From: Chaetomium olivaceum
Taxonomy: Eukaryota > Ascomycota > Sordariomycetes > Sordariales > Chaetomiaceae
Reading direction: 5' to 3'
Length of the DNA: 64,000 nt
Assembly (NCBI GenBank): GCA_039881045.1
Contig: JAYWVB010000001.1
Span: forward strand, 1,178,001-1,242,000
Shown here: piece after piece, positions 55,038 through 64,000 of the stretch
Numbering within the stretch: the stretch's first letter is position 1
Layout: the number at the start of each line of letters is the position of its first letter
Notes under the pieces: model-generated
Databases searched by the model: none
What the model saw: the letters and a program-made list of their open reading frames with translations, nothing else
Told to the model about the DNA's origin: nothing
Program-made: the position numbers and the translations under genes

Positions 55038-56549
55038 TGAAAGGGGATTGTTGAGGGACTGGGCGATGCGCAGCGGTCCGCTTGGTTCACTGCGCCTTGA
55101 TATCGATCTGCTCTATCTCGTCCCGCGAATTCGACTGGCAGCGGGAGTAGGGCTCGACCGGGAGCTTCTGGTCATGCCCAGCATGCGCCACGGCAGATCT
55201 TCACACCGTCGACTCCTCAACGGTCCGCCGAGTCCACCGCGGTCGACGGTGAGGTGGTTTACGCAAACAGTCCACTGCTTACCAACGGTAGTGGTTATTC
55301 CCGAATTGTCTGTGTGGACATTCAACTGCTACGGCTGCTGCCCTATTGGATGGACTCGGCCGAGAGCCGTGGCTGTGCTTGGGCTCTGCAGAGATGTGTG
55401 GTATCTGAGCCGCGGGACGCGTGGCGACGGCAACGCTGCTCTCGGTTTACACGGTATGGTCTACAGTCGCAAAGCCCATAACGTCCGCAATTGTTATTCT
55501 GATAGGGCTGCACGGCTTCTCTGGCCTCTCAGGAGCTATGATTGCCCAAAGCAGCTGTCGCAATCTGTCTGAGGCCGCCAACATGGAACAACGGGATTGT
55601 CTCAGATGCATCGGGTCTCGACTCTGGACTTTATCCATCACTCGCGCGGGTCACGCACGTGTTTGAAGCTGAAGATCGATCTCCAACCAGGGGACAACCA
55701 TCCAGACGGCGGGGTGGATAGCCATTCACGCCATTCTCGAATCGCAAATATCCTGGACCTGGCAGGGTTGTCTCAGGAACGAAACCTTGACTATGTACAA
55801 AAGGCAGAACTTTGTATCAATCTCGTCAATTGGGCCGGACTCTACCCTAGAGACTCGGATCATGGGCGGTGACGGCGCTGCGACAGCGTGTGCGGTGGCC
55901 GAACAGCCGAATCCCACGTTGGAAACAGGGCACGGCTGAGCCCGCAAGAACCCCTGCTCCGGCATTCCATCCAATGCCAAGTCCTTGATGCAACCTTGAG
56001 CCAGCTGGAAAAAAGACCAATACGTCATAGCCACCAATCACCAGAGCAGCCGAAAAAAGAAAACAAGCTGCCGAAGCTTTACTGTGGTTGGTCCACGCAG
56101 CTACAGATGTCACTGGGTCCCCTTGTGCAGTGCCGTCGCAAGCGTTGAGCCCAGCATGCCCAGCATGCCCAGCAAGCTCTGGTGGATCGGCATCGTAGCA
56201 CCCTAAGTGCCACAATGAGGCACCCTGGACTCGGGAGGGAGCCCCGATGACGTTGCTCGCTCTTGTTGCTGCGACACCATTACGACAGAAAGCTGGGCAG
56301 GCAATCCTGGGGTTCTGGATTGGATCATGGACCTGTTTGTGTGTCGTCTCGTCTGAAACGTAGAACCTCTTATATGCCGCCGTCTGTCCCCCCATTCTCC
56401 CCTCTGCTGTCCACAAGCCACGTTTCTGTACTCCCCACCGCCCAGCGCCCATCATCTTCAAACTCGTGCTTCCCGCCCACGGACTATCACGTCCTCACAC
56501 TTGCTTCACATCCATCTTGGTTGGCATCCCAACATAGCACACTATAACC
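55038..56549. other. Intergenic, promoter of the SUR7-like gene
   Basis: No conserved coding sequence recognised. A pyrimidine-rich stretch (about 56390-56530) directly precedes the next start codon and is probably its 5' leader. Confidence 0.5.
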
Positions 56550-57304
56550 ATGGCGCGATCAACGGGCTTCTTCCACCACATCGGCACCTTTCTACTGTTC
56601 GCCGCCACCATCTTGCTCATCGTAACATGCATCTCGGCCCCCGTGGTCCACAACCTGTCCCTGCTTAGGGTCGACCTAGGCGGTGACAATGGCCGCGGCG
56701 AGACCGTCACCTTCGGCACCTTTGGTCACTGCCAAACCCGCCCCAACGCAGAGTGAGTAACATTTTCCGCCATGTTGTTGTTGCCACCAGCCAACGGTAA
56801 CTAACTCCGCCCAGTGATTCCTGCTCCCGATCCCAAGTCGGCTACTCCCCGGCCGCCGTCATGGGCATGGCCGACGGCACGCAGTTCTCCGAATACGCCG
56901 AGCGCACCACTCGCGCGCTGACCAAGTCCATGATCCTGCACCCGATCGCCTGCGGCCTCAACTTCATCGCCTTCCTGCTCGCCCTGGGCGCGGGGACGGT
57001 CGGCTCCTTCCTGGCCTCCATGGTCGCCCTGCTGGCCTTTTTGACGACGGCTGTCGCCTGCATCATCGACTTTGTGCTGTTCAGCATTGTGAAGTCGAAT
57101 GTCAACGACCGTGGCGAGACGACGGGCACGGGCGCGTACTATGGTGCGGCCGCGTGGACGATTCTGGTCTCGGCGATCTGCTCGCTGATTGGCGCCGTGG
57201 TTGTCTTCTTTACGTGCTGCTCGGCGCGTCTGCACCGTCGCAGGGGGGTTGCCACGCACAAGACGGAGTATGCCTCGCCCCCGAGGAGGAGGCGCTTTTG
57301 GTAG
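56550..57304 (+). CDS. SUR7/PalI family membrane protein
   Basis: Exons 56550-56752 and 56815-57304 encode 230 residues with four membrane helices: FLLFAATILLIVTCISAPVV near the N terminus, then ACGLNFIAFLLALGAG, SFLASMVALLAFLTTAVACI and AWTILVSAICSLIGAVVVFF. The first extracellular loop contains the GxFGxC-like element FGTFGHC and a second Cys (DSCSRSQVGYSP), the layout of fungal SUR7/Rim9/PalI proteins. Sur7 proteins mark eisosome-associated plasma-membrane domains; PalI/Rim9 assists ambient-pH sensing. Which subgroup this is cannot be settled by eye. The cytosolic tail is short and basic (RLHRRRGVATHKTE, PPRRRRFW), unlike the long tails of many PalI proteins, so a Sur7-type role seems likelier. 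The intron has GTGAGT, CTAAC and CAG. Confidence 0.82.
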
Positions 57305-57846
57305 ATGTTGGGCCAAGCCAAGCATCTGTCTGTTTAGGTGTGGGCTGGTGAGGGGAGGGGAGGGATAAAGTTGTGAGGATATAATGTTTGGTGAATTGTG
57401 TTGAGCGAAGATACCACTGTTGTGTTACTATGAGAATGAGAATGCCGTTCAGGGAAGGACACTCGAACGACGGAGTTGGGCCAGCTTTGGGAGGAGATAT
57501 TTCATTGTTTACACTTTACAGATACCACGACGTTAACGTGTCTTTTTTTATTTTATATCCTGTATACAAGCAACTGCTACGACAACTCTCATTATGAATA
57601 CCAATGGTCATAAGCAATTCCCAAGTTGTCAATGGTTAACTAGTGTGTGTTGTTTCTCGTCAGATGAACTGATTGGGACAAGCATGGGTCTCTCTCATCC
57701 TCCACTTTTACTCCTCAGCCTTGACCTCAACCTCAACCTCGACTTTGCATCTCCGGTCATCACTCACCAAAACACCTCACTTCATCAAAAAACTATCATA
57801 GCAATCTCACACAAATTGACACGGATGCGAAAAGAAATAAAGTAAA
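57305..57846. other. Intergenic between the SUR7-like and MOT1 genes
   Basis: AT-richer flank holding the 3' region of one gene and the promoter of the next. No gene recognised. Confidence 0.5.
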
Positions 57847-59377
57847 ATGCAGTATGCTTTCATTTCGGAGCTGGTCCGGCGCAACCGGTACAACCTCCGC
57901 ATACTCTTAGAGTCACCCGCCGCCGAGATCTCGGGCGCTCTGGGCGATCTCGGTACCCTGCTCCCAATCATGATCGCCCTCGCCTTGCAAGGCTCTATCA
58001 ACCTCCCGTCAACTCTAGTGTTCTCGGGGCTGTTTAATATTCTCACCGGCGTTATCTTCGGTATCCCACTCCCGGTGCAACCCATGAAGGTACCCTCCCT
58101 CTCCCCACCTTCCTCAGCCTCCCCATCCATCTAGTATCACTCATCACATATCACTCATAACTCACCACGCCGTGTCCCCTTCACAGGCAATCGCCGCCTC
58201 CGCCCTCGCCACACCTCTCACCCTCCAAACAACCACCGCAGCGGGCGCACTCGTCTCCATCGCCGTCCTCCTCCTCAGCGCAACCGGCGCCCTCCGCCTA
58301 CTCACCCGCCACCTGCCAGTCCCTATCATCAAGGGCATCCAGCTCGGCGCGGGCCTCCGCCTAGTGACATCCGGCGCCAACCTAATCCTCCCGCTCTCCT
58401 GGCTCACCCCGACCCTCGACAGCCGCCTCTCCACCGCGCTCTTCTTCCTCGCGCTCTTCCTCACCCAACGCGTCCCCCGCTTCCCCTACGCCCTCCTCCT
58501 CTTCCTCCTCGGCCTGCTCACCGCCTCCTTCCCTCCTCCCCGTCCTCCTCCACCCCATACCCCAACCCAAGCCCCAACGCCACCTTCAACAACATCTCCT
58601 TCCCCACCCCCCTAACCCCCCCGCACTTCCTCGCCCCGCCCGCCTGGTCCGCCGCCCTCGCCCAGCTGCCCCTCACCACCCTCAACTCCGTCATCGCCGT
58701 CGCCGCCCTCGCCGCAGACCTCTTCCCGCCGCCCACCACCTCCATGCCGGGCGCCTTCCCGGGCTCGTTCTCACCCCCACTCACCACCACCACCGAAGCC
58801 CTTTCTGCGTCATCATCGCCGCCCACCCCACCGGGCGTTACTGCTTTGGGTTTGTCCGTCGCGACGATGAATCTCGCCGGGTGCTGGTTCGGCGCCATGC
58901 CCGTGTGCCACGGGGGGGGGGCTGGCGGCGCAGAGCCGCTTCGGCGCGCGCAGCGGCGCGAGCGTGGTGCTGCTGGGGGCGGCGAAGCTTGGGCTGGGGG
59001 TGCTGGCGGCTGTTTTTACGACCCGACGAGGCGTTGCTGTGGGTTTGGGTTGGTTGGAAGCCTTTCCGAGGGGGGTGTTGGGGGTGATGGTGGTGGCGGC
59101 GGGGCTGGAGCTGGGGAAAGTTGGGGGTGGGGTGGATGATGATGGGTTGGTTGGGGCGGTGGTCAGGATGCGGGAGGGGGCTAGGGGAGGGAGGGAGGGG
59201 AGGGAGGAGCGCTGGATGGTGATGATGGTTACGGCGGCGGGGACGTTGGCGTTTAGGAATGATGCCGTGGGGTTCTTGGCCGGGTGTTGTTGCCATGGCG
59301 CGTATGTGCTGGCGGACTGGGTGGAGAGGAGGGATTGGGGGGGGACGTTGGGGGAGTGGACGCCGTTGTTGGATTGA
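57847..59377 (+). CDS. MOT1-type molybdate (sulfate-like) transporter, two frameshifts
   Basis: Encodes a multi-pass transporter of the MOT1 family, which takes up molybdate for the molybdenum cofactor used by nitrate reductase. Exon 1 (57847-58089) contains the first half of the signature, AEISGALGDLGTLLPIMIAL, and ends IPLPVQPMK. After a 97-bp intron (GTACCC, CAG at 58186) exon 2 reads AIAASALATPLT and several helices. The second signature is LPLTTLNSVIAVAALAADLF, followed by GLSVATMNLAGCWFGAMPVCH. The frame changes twice. One is near 58529-58534, where one base is missing in the CCC after LLTASF. The other is at the G10 run 58912-58921, between MPVCHG and LAAQSRFGARSG, which are contiguous in the family. 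The last frame stops at 59377 after WTPLLD. All parts are otherwise intact, so the gene is probably functional if the indels are sequence errors. Confidence 0.85.
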
Positions 59378-59570
59378 TGTTTTTTGCAGCATGGTGTGAT
59401 GGTTGTGAGGTTGGGGTGTGTGGAATAATAATGGTATGACGAATAGAAGAGCTACCTAGATCTGACCTGAATTGTATCCCCGATATGCCAACAAAAAAGC
59501 TACCCCCGTCCCGAACTGCGAACTAAATAATGATTTATGGGGTATATATCCCTCCCTCCAGTCTCAGCCC

Positions 59571-62500
59571 CTAGACAAAACTCCCCGGCGCAATGGGCTT
59601 GCTTGTGCGCGCCCTCTTAAACCTCCCAAACCAACCGCCCCGCACTTTCACTTTCTTCTCCTTCTTCTCCCCCCTCGCCTTCATCTCCTTCTTTTCCATC
59701 TTCTCCCTCCTCTTCCTCTCCTTCCTCTCCTCCCTCGTCTCCTTCCCGTCCTTCTTCCTCTTCTCCTTCTTCTTCTTCTTCCCACCACCCGTCACCGCCT
59801 CCTCATGATCATCCCGCATGCGCTTCAACAGCCAGTAGTTGTACACAAAGAACAGAATCATGTTCAACACCAGGATCACCGCCTCCACCACCGCCGTCGT
59901 GACCGCCTGAGGGCCCCACTCGCCAGTCTGCTGCGTGTACACGCTCGTGATGGTGGCCAGCAGGCCCGCCAGCGCGTTCAGAATAAGCGGCAGGTACAGC
60001 TTGTTGAGCAGCCACACGTAGTTGCGGCGCCAGCGCAGCGCCAGCCAGGCGCACCCAAACGCGCCCGCGATGATGCACACGAAGCCAATCACCAGCGCGG
60101 CCGTGTTGGCCGGGGTCAGGGTGAGCTTGCCGGCGCTGGCGCCGCCCGTGTCGGTGCCCGTGCCGCCCGCAGGGACGGGTAGCTGGACGGTCTCGCCCTC
60201 CTGCTTGCGCTGGCTGCTGGTGAAGGAGCCCGGGATGATGACGAAGCCCGCGAGCAGGATCCACACGAAGAAGGAGACCAGCATGTTGTGCATGCGCGGG
60301 ATCCGGTCGAGCGAGAGCAGCATGTTCATGTAGGGCGACTCGCCCGCTGTGTTGGCCTCGTTGCCGCTGCTGTAGTAGCCGCCGCCGCCGGGCGCGCCCT
60401 TGTCGCGCGGGTCGGATGACGTATACTGCCGGGCCGGCTGGTTGGAGAAGCCGGTTGTGTTTTGGCGCTGCATCGTCGGGTTTAGCGGCCGCGTGCTGGT
60501 GGCCGTGGAGGAGCTGGCTACTGAGTCCTTGGAGACGTTGGAGTCAAGTGAGTTGGAATGCCCGTGGATGGGTGGTGCGTGCGTGGCGCCGGGCCGGGAG
60601 CCGGAGAACCCGGGCGGGCTGTTGACTCGAGGGCCAGGGCCCGGTGGGAACCCCTGTTTATTCTTGCCGGCGGCTGGCGGAGGCGCGAAGTTGGAGGTGG
60701 TAGTTTGTGTCCGTGGCGGAGGGCTCCTCACGCTGGGCCTGTAGATTGGTGGATCGGTCTTCGCCTGGTTGCCGTGCTGCGGCGGCGAGTTCAGAGGCGG
60801 CGAAAGCATGTGGTCTATCGAGGCCCCATTGTACGGCTGGACCTTGGGATTTGGAGGCGATGATCCGAGAGGGTTCATCGTGTTCGACGCTTGATGCTGA
60901 ATTTGGGTGGAATGCCCTGAAGGGGTTGGTCTCCTTCTTCTGATCCCTCTTCTGCTGCTCCGCCATCTTCTGCTCCTCCGCCGTCTTTGGCTTCAACATG
61001 TATGTATGCGGATCGAACTGGGGAGAGTTTGTCTGTGATGGCCGTGGAGGTGATCCCAACGGCTTCCGAGGGATTGTGTCAGCGGGGTTGGCCCGGGAAG
61101 GGACATTTGTGGGCGCCTGGCCTGGAAGAAGTTGGTTTGGAGCTGCTGCTTTCGATGGGTCCAGAGGGTCTAGAGGCGTGGATGGCGCATTTTTCCCTTT
61201 CCTGCTCCCACCCGGTTCTTTCGGGTTGTGTTTCGATGAATTCAGGGAAGTGAAGGGGTTTTTGTCTTGGTCTTTCAGTTTCTGGTCTTTCAGTTTCTGT
61301 TTCGACGAATCCAGGGGAGTCGACGGGTTTGTATCTTGTTGTTTTGAGTTGTAGTTAAAGAAAGCCATCGGTTCGAACTGCGCGCCCTCGCCGCTAGCGC
61401 TTGGTTCTTTCTTGTTAGATTTCAACGGATCTAGAGCAGGGAACGACGCGCCATTCTTGTCAACACTCGGTTCCTTCTGGTTGGGTTTCGACGGATCTAG
61501 AGGAGTGGATAGCGCGTTCTTCCCACCCACACCCGCCTCTTTAGGGTTGTACTTCGATGGATTCAGGGGAGTGAACGGCGTGCTCCGCCCAGCGGTATTG
61601 GGCTCTTTAGTGAGGTTCTGTGTTGATATTGCTGGCACAGACGGTGTCTTTGCATTCTTCTGGGCGTCGGGAGCCAGGCTATCAACACTTGGCGGCGGCG
61701 GCGCCCCTTTTCCGTTCGCATTTCGCTCTTTTCGTTTGGGTTTCAATGGCTCGACAAGATCAAAGAATGGATCCTTCTTATCCTTAACCGGCTCCTTTTG
61801 GTTTGGGGCCGGTATTTCCGGCGCGGTAGACGCCGTGTTCGCATTCTGCTGGGCTTTGGAAGCCGGATTCTCGATACTCGGCGGCGGCGGCGCCTCTTTT
61901 CCGTTCGCCTTTCGCTCTTTTCGTTTGGGTTTCAATGGCTCTACAAGATCAAAGAATGGGTCCTTCTTATCCTTGACCGGCTCCTTAGGATTTGAGGCCG
62001 GTACTTCGGGTGCGGTAGACGCTGTGTTCGCATTTTGCTGGGTTTTGGGGAGCGTGTTTCCCGAGACGTAGAGGCTGTGGTGCGTCTTGGTCCCCTGGTA
62101 AGTTGCCGACCGCGGTGTTCTTGCGTGACGACTTTGACGGAGTAGGCACGGGACCAGACGGGGCCGGGCCAGGTCGTTCAGGGAGCGGGCTTGTTTTCTG
62201 CCCTAGACGAGCCGCCCCGGGGTATAACCCATCCGGGGCGGGCTGCTCGGAGCGGGATGACGAGGTGACGGATGGGCCAGGGCGAGTTGTGTCTGGAACG
62301 GGGGGCACTGCCCCTTTCGGCCCTGTGCGCAACGGCTTTGGGGCTTGCGGCTCTGGGAGATGCGGCGCGTCCTTGTTGTCTTTGGGGCCCGCCGACCTTG
62401 GAAATGAAAAGCTGGGAATGGCATGTTCCGGGGTTTTGGTGGAGAGTGGTGGTGCGTTGCCGGTGTTCTTCGCCTGGCGAGGATTCAGACCTGCCGGCGC

Positions 62501-63004
62501 GAGAATGGGAATCTCCCCGCCTATGTTCTCCGGGATAGGGACTGCGCCCTTCGGATCTGCTCCCTTGGTGTCTGCTGATTTCGGAAAGGAAAAGCTGGGA
62601 GCGGTTTGGCCCGGTTGGGTCTTGGTGTTTAGCGGCGGCGGAGCTTTACTGTTACTTTTCCCCTGGTGAGGGTTCAGAGCTTGCGGCATGATGATGGGTA
62701 TCTCCCCTCCCATGCTATCCGGACCAGGGTCAGAGCCTTTTAGGTGAGCGTTTAGCTTCTTCTCAGAAGGTAGACCCCTTAGCGGTGGTGGTTGTGGGTT
62801 GGCCCCCGTTAAAGGAGGCACCTCTGTTTCCGGCGGGCGCTGTTTCTTCCCGACCGGCGGTGTTGTGTCAGTGGTAGCAACGGGCTTTCGTGGTAAAGGC
62901 CATGTTGAGTCAGTGGACTGCTTGTCTTTGGCTGGCGCAGGTCCAGTAGCCCCAGGCGCACCACGCTTGGGTTGCCCCCCAGGGGGTATCGCCGAAGAGC
63001 TCAT
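59571..63004 (-). CDS. Large repetitive Pro/Lys-rich protein with four C-terminal membrane helices
   Basis: I read three abutting frames as one gene of about 1,130 residues. The N-terminal part (63004 to about 62100) is Pro-rich and holds two copies of a 58-residue unit (GGEIPIIMPQALNPHQGK and GGEIPILAPAGLNPRQAK types). The middle (about 62095-60890) is Lys/Pro/Asn-rich with a 189-bp tandem duplication (EPVKDKKDPFFDLVEPLKPK) and shorter PLDPSKPNQKEP-like units. The last part, from the internal ATG at 60878, has the block LLSLDRIPRMHNMLVSFFVW, four membrane helices and a Lys-rich tail (KKKKKEKRKKDGKETREERK), ending KPIAPGSFV. The first frame change (about 62100) may be a 55-bp intron (GTGCCT donor, ACCAG acceptor). 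The second (about 60887) has no good splice signals and looks like one extra base. Two separate genes cannot be excluded. Function unknown. Confidence 0.55.
61700..62077 (-). repeat. 189-bp coding tandem duplication
   Basis: Two direct copies about 189 bp apart (61701 and 61890) encode 63-residue units with the core KDKKDPFFDLVEPLKPKRKE. They differ at a modest number of positions. Confidence 0.85.
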
Positions 63005-64000
63005 GGCGGGTAGACTCGCTGCTCGCTGGGGCCAAGAGGACACCGGCGTTCAGGAATTCGGATTTTACGGGCAACCGTGAGTAAGTTATATTAGCCTCGG
63101 CCAGTTCGATCCGGCGAGACAGTGGAAGAGGTTATGTCGGTTGGACAAAACAAAGCGGCCAAGCGAAGAAAGGTTCCAGACGCGAAGCCTCGGAAAAGGC
63201 GGGCTTGGTTGGATATATTCCGGCTGGACATAATTAGAGGATCCATTCTCGTCGAAACAAACGGCGGCCCAGGATGCGGGCATTGCTGTTTTACGTAGCC
63301 GTGGTCACAGGCCGGCCGGACACAAGCCTCCCAAGACTGTCAAGGAGGCAGCGGACAACGGTTGAGCCACTCAGCTTCAACACCAAAACGGTTGGAACCG
63401 CAAAGCCTCGAAGGGAATAAGCATTTGCACAGCATTGGCAATCGTTCATGGTGTAACTAGGTGTTGAGAGTCGGCCGGTGGGCAGTTGTTGGCCGGCTCC
63501 GAAACATGCAAAAGAGTGTGCTCGAGGGCGGCACGGAGGGGAACAGTCAGCCGTGAGACCGGTTCCTGAGACCACCCGGGTCGGGGCCGGCCAGTGCAGC
63601 CCGGCTCTGAAACTCGGACTGCCAAGGATGGTAGCACACCTGTTTCCGTTGGAAAATAATAAGATCAAGAACCTGCCGGCCTTCGAGTCACAAGGACTGC
63701 TTTCGGTGTTGTGCTCGTATCCCATGATTCATAAATTGAGTGAAACTCGAAAAGTGGGTGGGATCTGAAGAGAATGTGTCGAGTTGTCGATGCCTGTTAG
63801 TTATTGTCTGTTGCAATTGCAGTGTATCTTATTGTACTAGTTAGTATTCATCGTATTGTGAATTCAAGTTCAAGTTTATTGTGGCTGGTTTGTTAAGTTG
63901 GTTGTGTGCAGTGCAGCGCAGTGCCGTGCAGTGCCATGGGCTTTGAACTGAAAACTGCTCCTTCTTGTCAATTCCTTATCCTACCAGCACATGCGAACTT
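63005..64000. other. Intergenic, promoter of the large repetitive protein gene
   Basis: No gene recognised up to the window edge. Short GCAGTGC repeats occur near 63905-63935. Confidence 0.5.

Noticed and set aside
60658..60878. Two overlapping same-strand genes at the junction inside the repetitive membrane protein
   Set aside because: A 220-bp same-strand coding overlap would be very unusual in a fungus; one gene with an indel explains the frames better, though it is not proven.

Overview
The window is nuclear DNA of a filamentous ascomycete, most likely a sordariomycete. The evidence is the gene style: short introns of about 50-115 bp with GT(A/G)NGT donors, CTAAC/CTGAC branch sites and YAG acceptors. 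The gene content also fits, with a WetA conidiation regulator, a DUF3433 membrane protein, a TRP/FLC flavin carrier, Mgr3 and Oma1 mitochondrial factors, a SUR7/PalI protein and a MOT1 molybdate transporter. I see no operons, no CRISPR array, no prophage and no secondary-metabolite cluster. Genes are read on both strands and separated by 0.5-6 kb of non-coding DNA.

Layout, left to right. At 1-1433 (-) is a C2H2 zinc-finger regulator cut by the window edge. At 3230-3650 (-) is a possible gene fragment, followed at 3984-4262 (+) by a small Cys-containing protein with a Gln/Gly tail. At 5560-6185 (-) is a Dap1/MAPR-type heme-binding protein, divergent from an Mgr3-type TPR protein at 6819-8449 (+). 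A 6.3-kb gene-free stretch leads to a Yap-type bZIP factor (14763-15498, +). A second gene-free stretch of 6 kb holds a (GGAT)n array and a SINE-like element with pol III boxes. Next come a Kre9/Knh1-like single-pass protein (21512-22326, +), a secreted GH16 glucanase (24145-26275, +), an Oma1 peptidase (27069-28434, +) convergent with an unusual Ras-like GTPase (28662-30060, -), a DUF3433 protein (32481-35081, +), an FLC/TRP protein (37874-40224, +), WetA (about 41606-44316, -), an unknown protein (45705-46898, -), a Thr-rich secreted protein (50889-51783, -), a kinase pseudogene (52604 to about 53580, -), an RRM-like conserved protein (54032-55037, +), a SUR7/PalI protein (56550-57304, +), a MOT1 transporter (57847-59377, +) and a large repetitive membrane protein (59571-63004, -).

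Themes. Several genes concern the cell surface (Kre9-like, GH16, SUR7, FLC, Thr-rich protein). Two encode mitochondrial inner-membrane quality-control factors (Mgr3, Oma1). Three encode transcription or development regulators (C2H2, bZIP, WetA).

The most striking feature is how many otherwise well-conserved genes are broken by single small indels. OMA1, GH16, DUF3433 (twice), FLC, WetA, MOT1 (twice) and the repetitive membrane protein all switch reading frame inside conserved or clearly coding sequence, several of them at homopolymers. The simplest reading is uncorrected sequencing indels. True decay is clear only for the kinase pseudogene. I did not find a convincing new multi-gene system. 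The best candidates for something undescribed are the SINE-like element, the repetitive membrane protein, and the GTPase with large low-complexity insertions.
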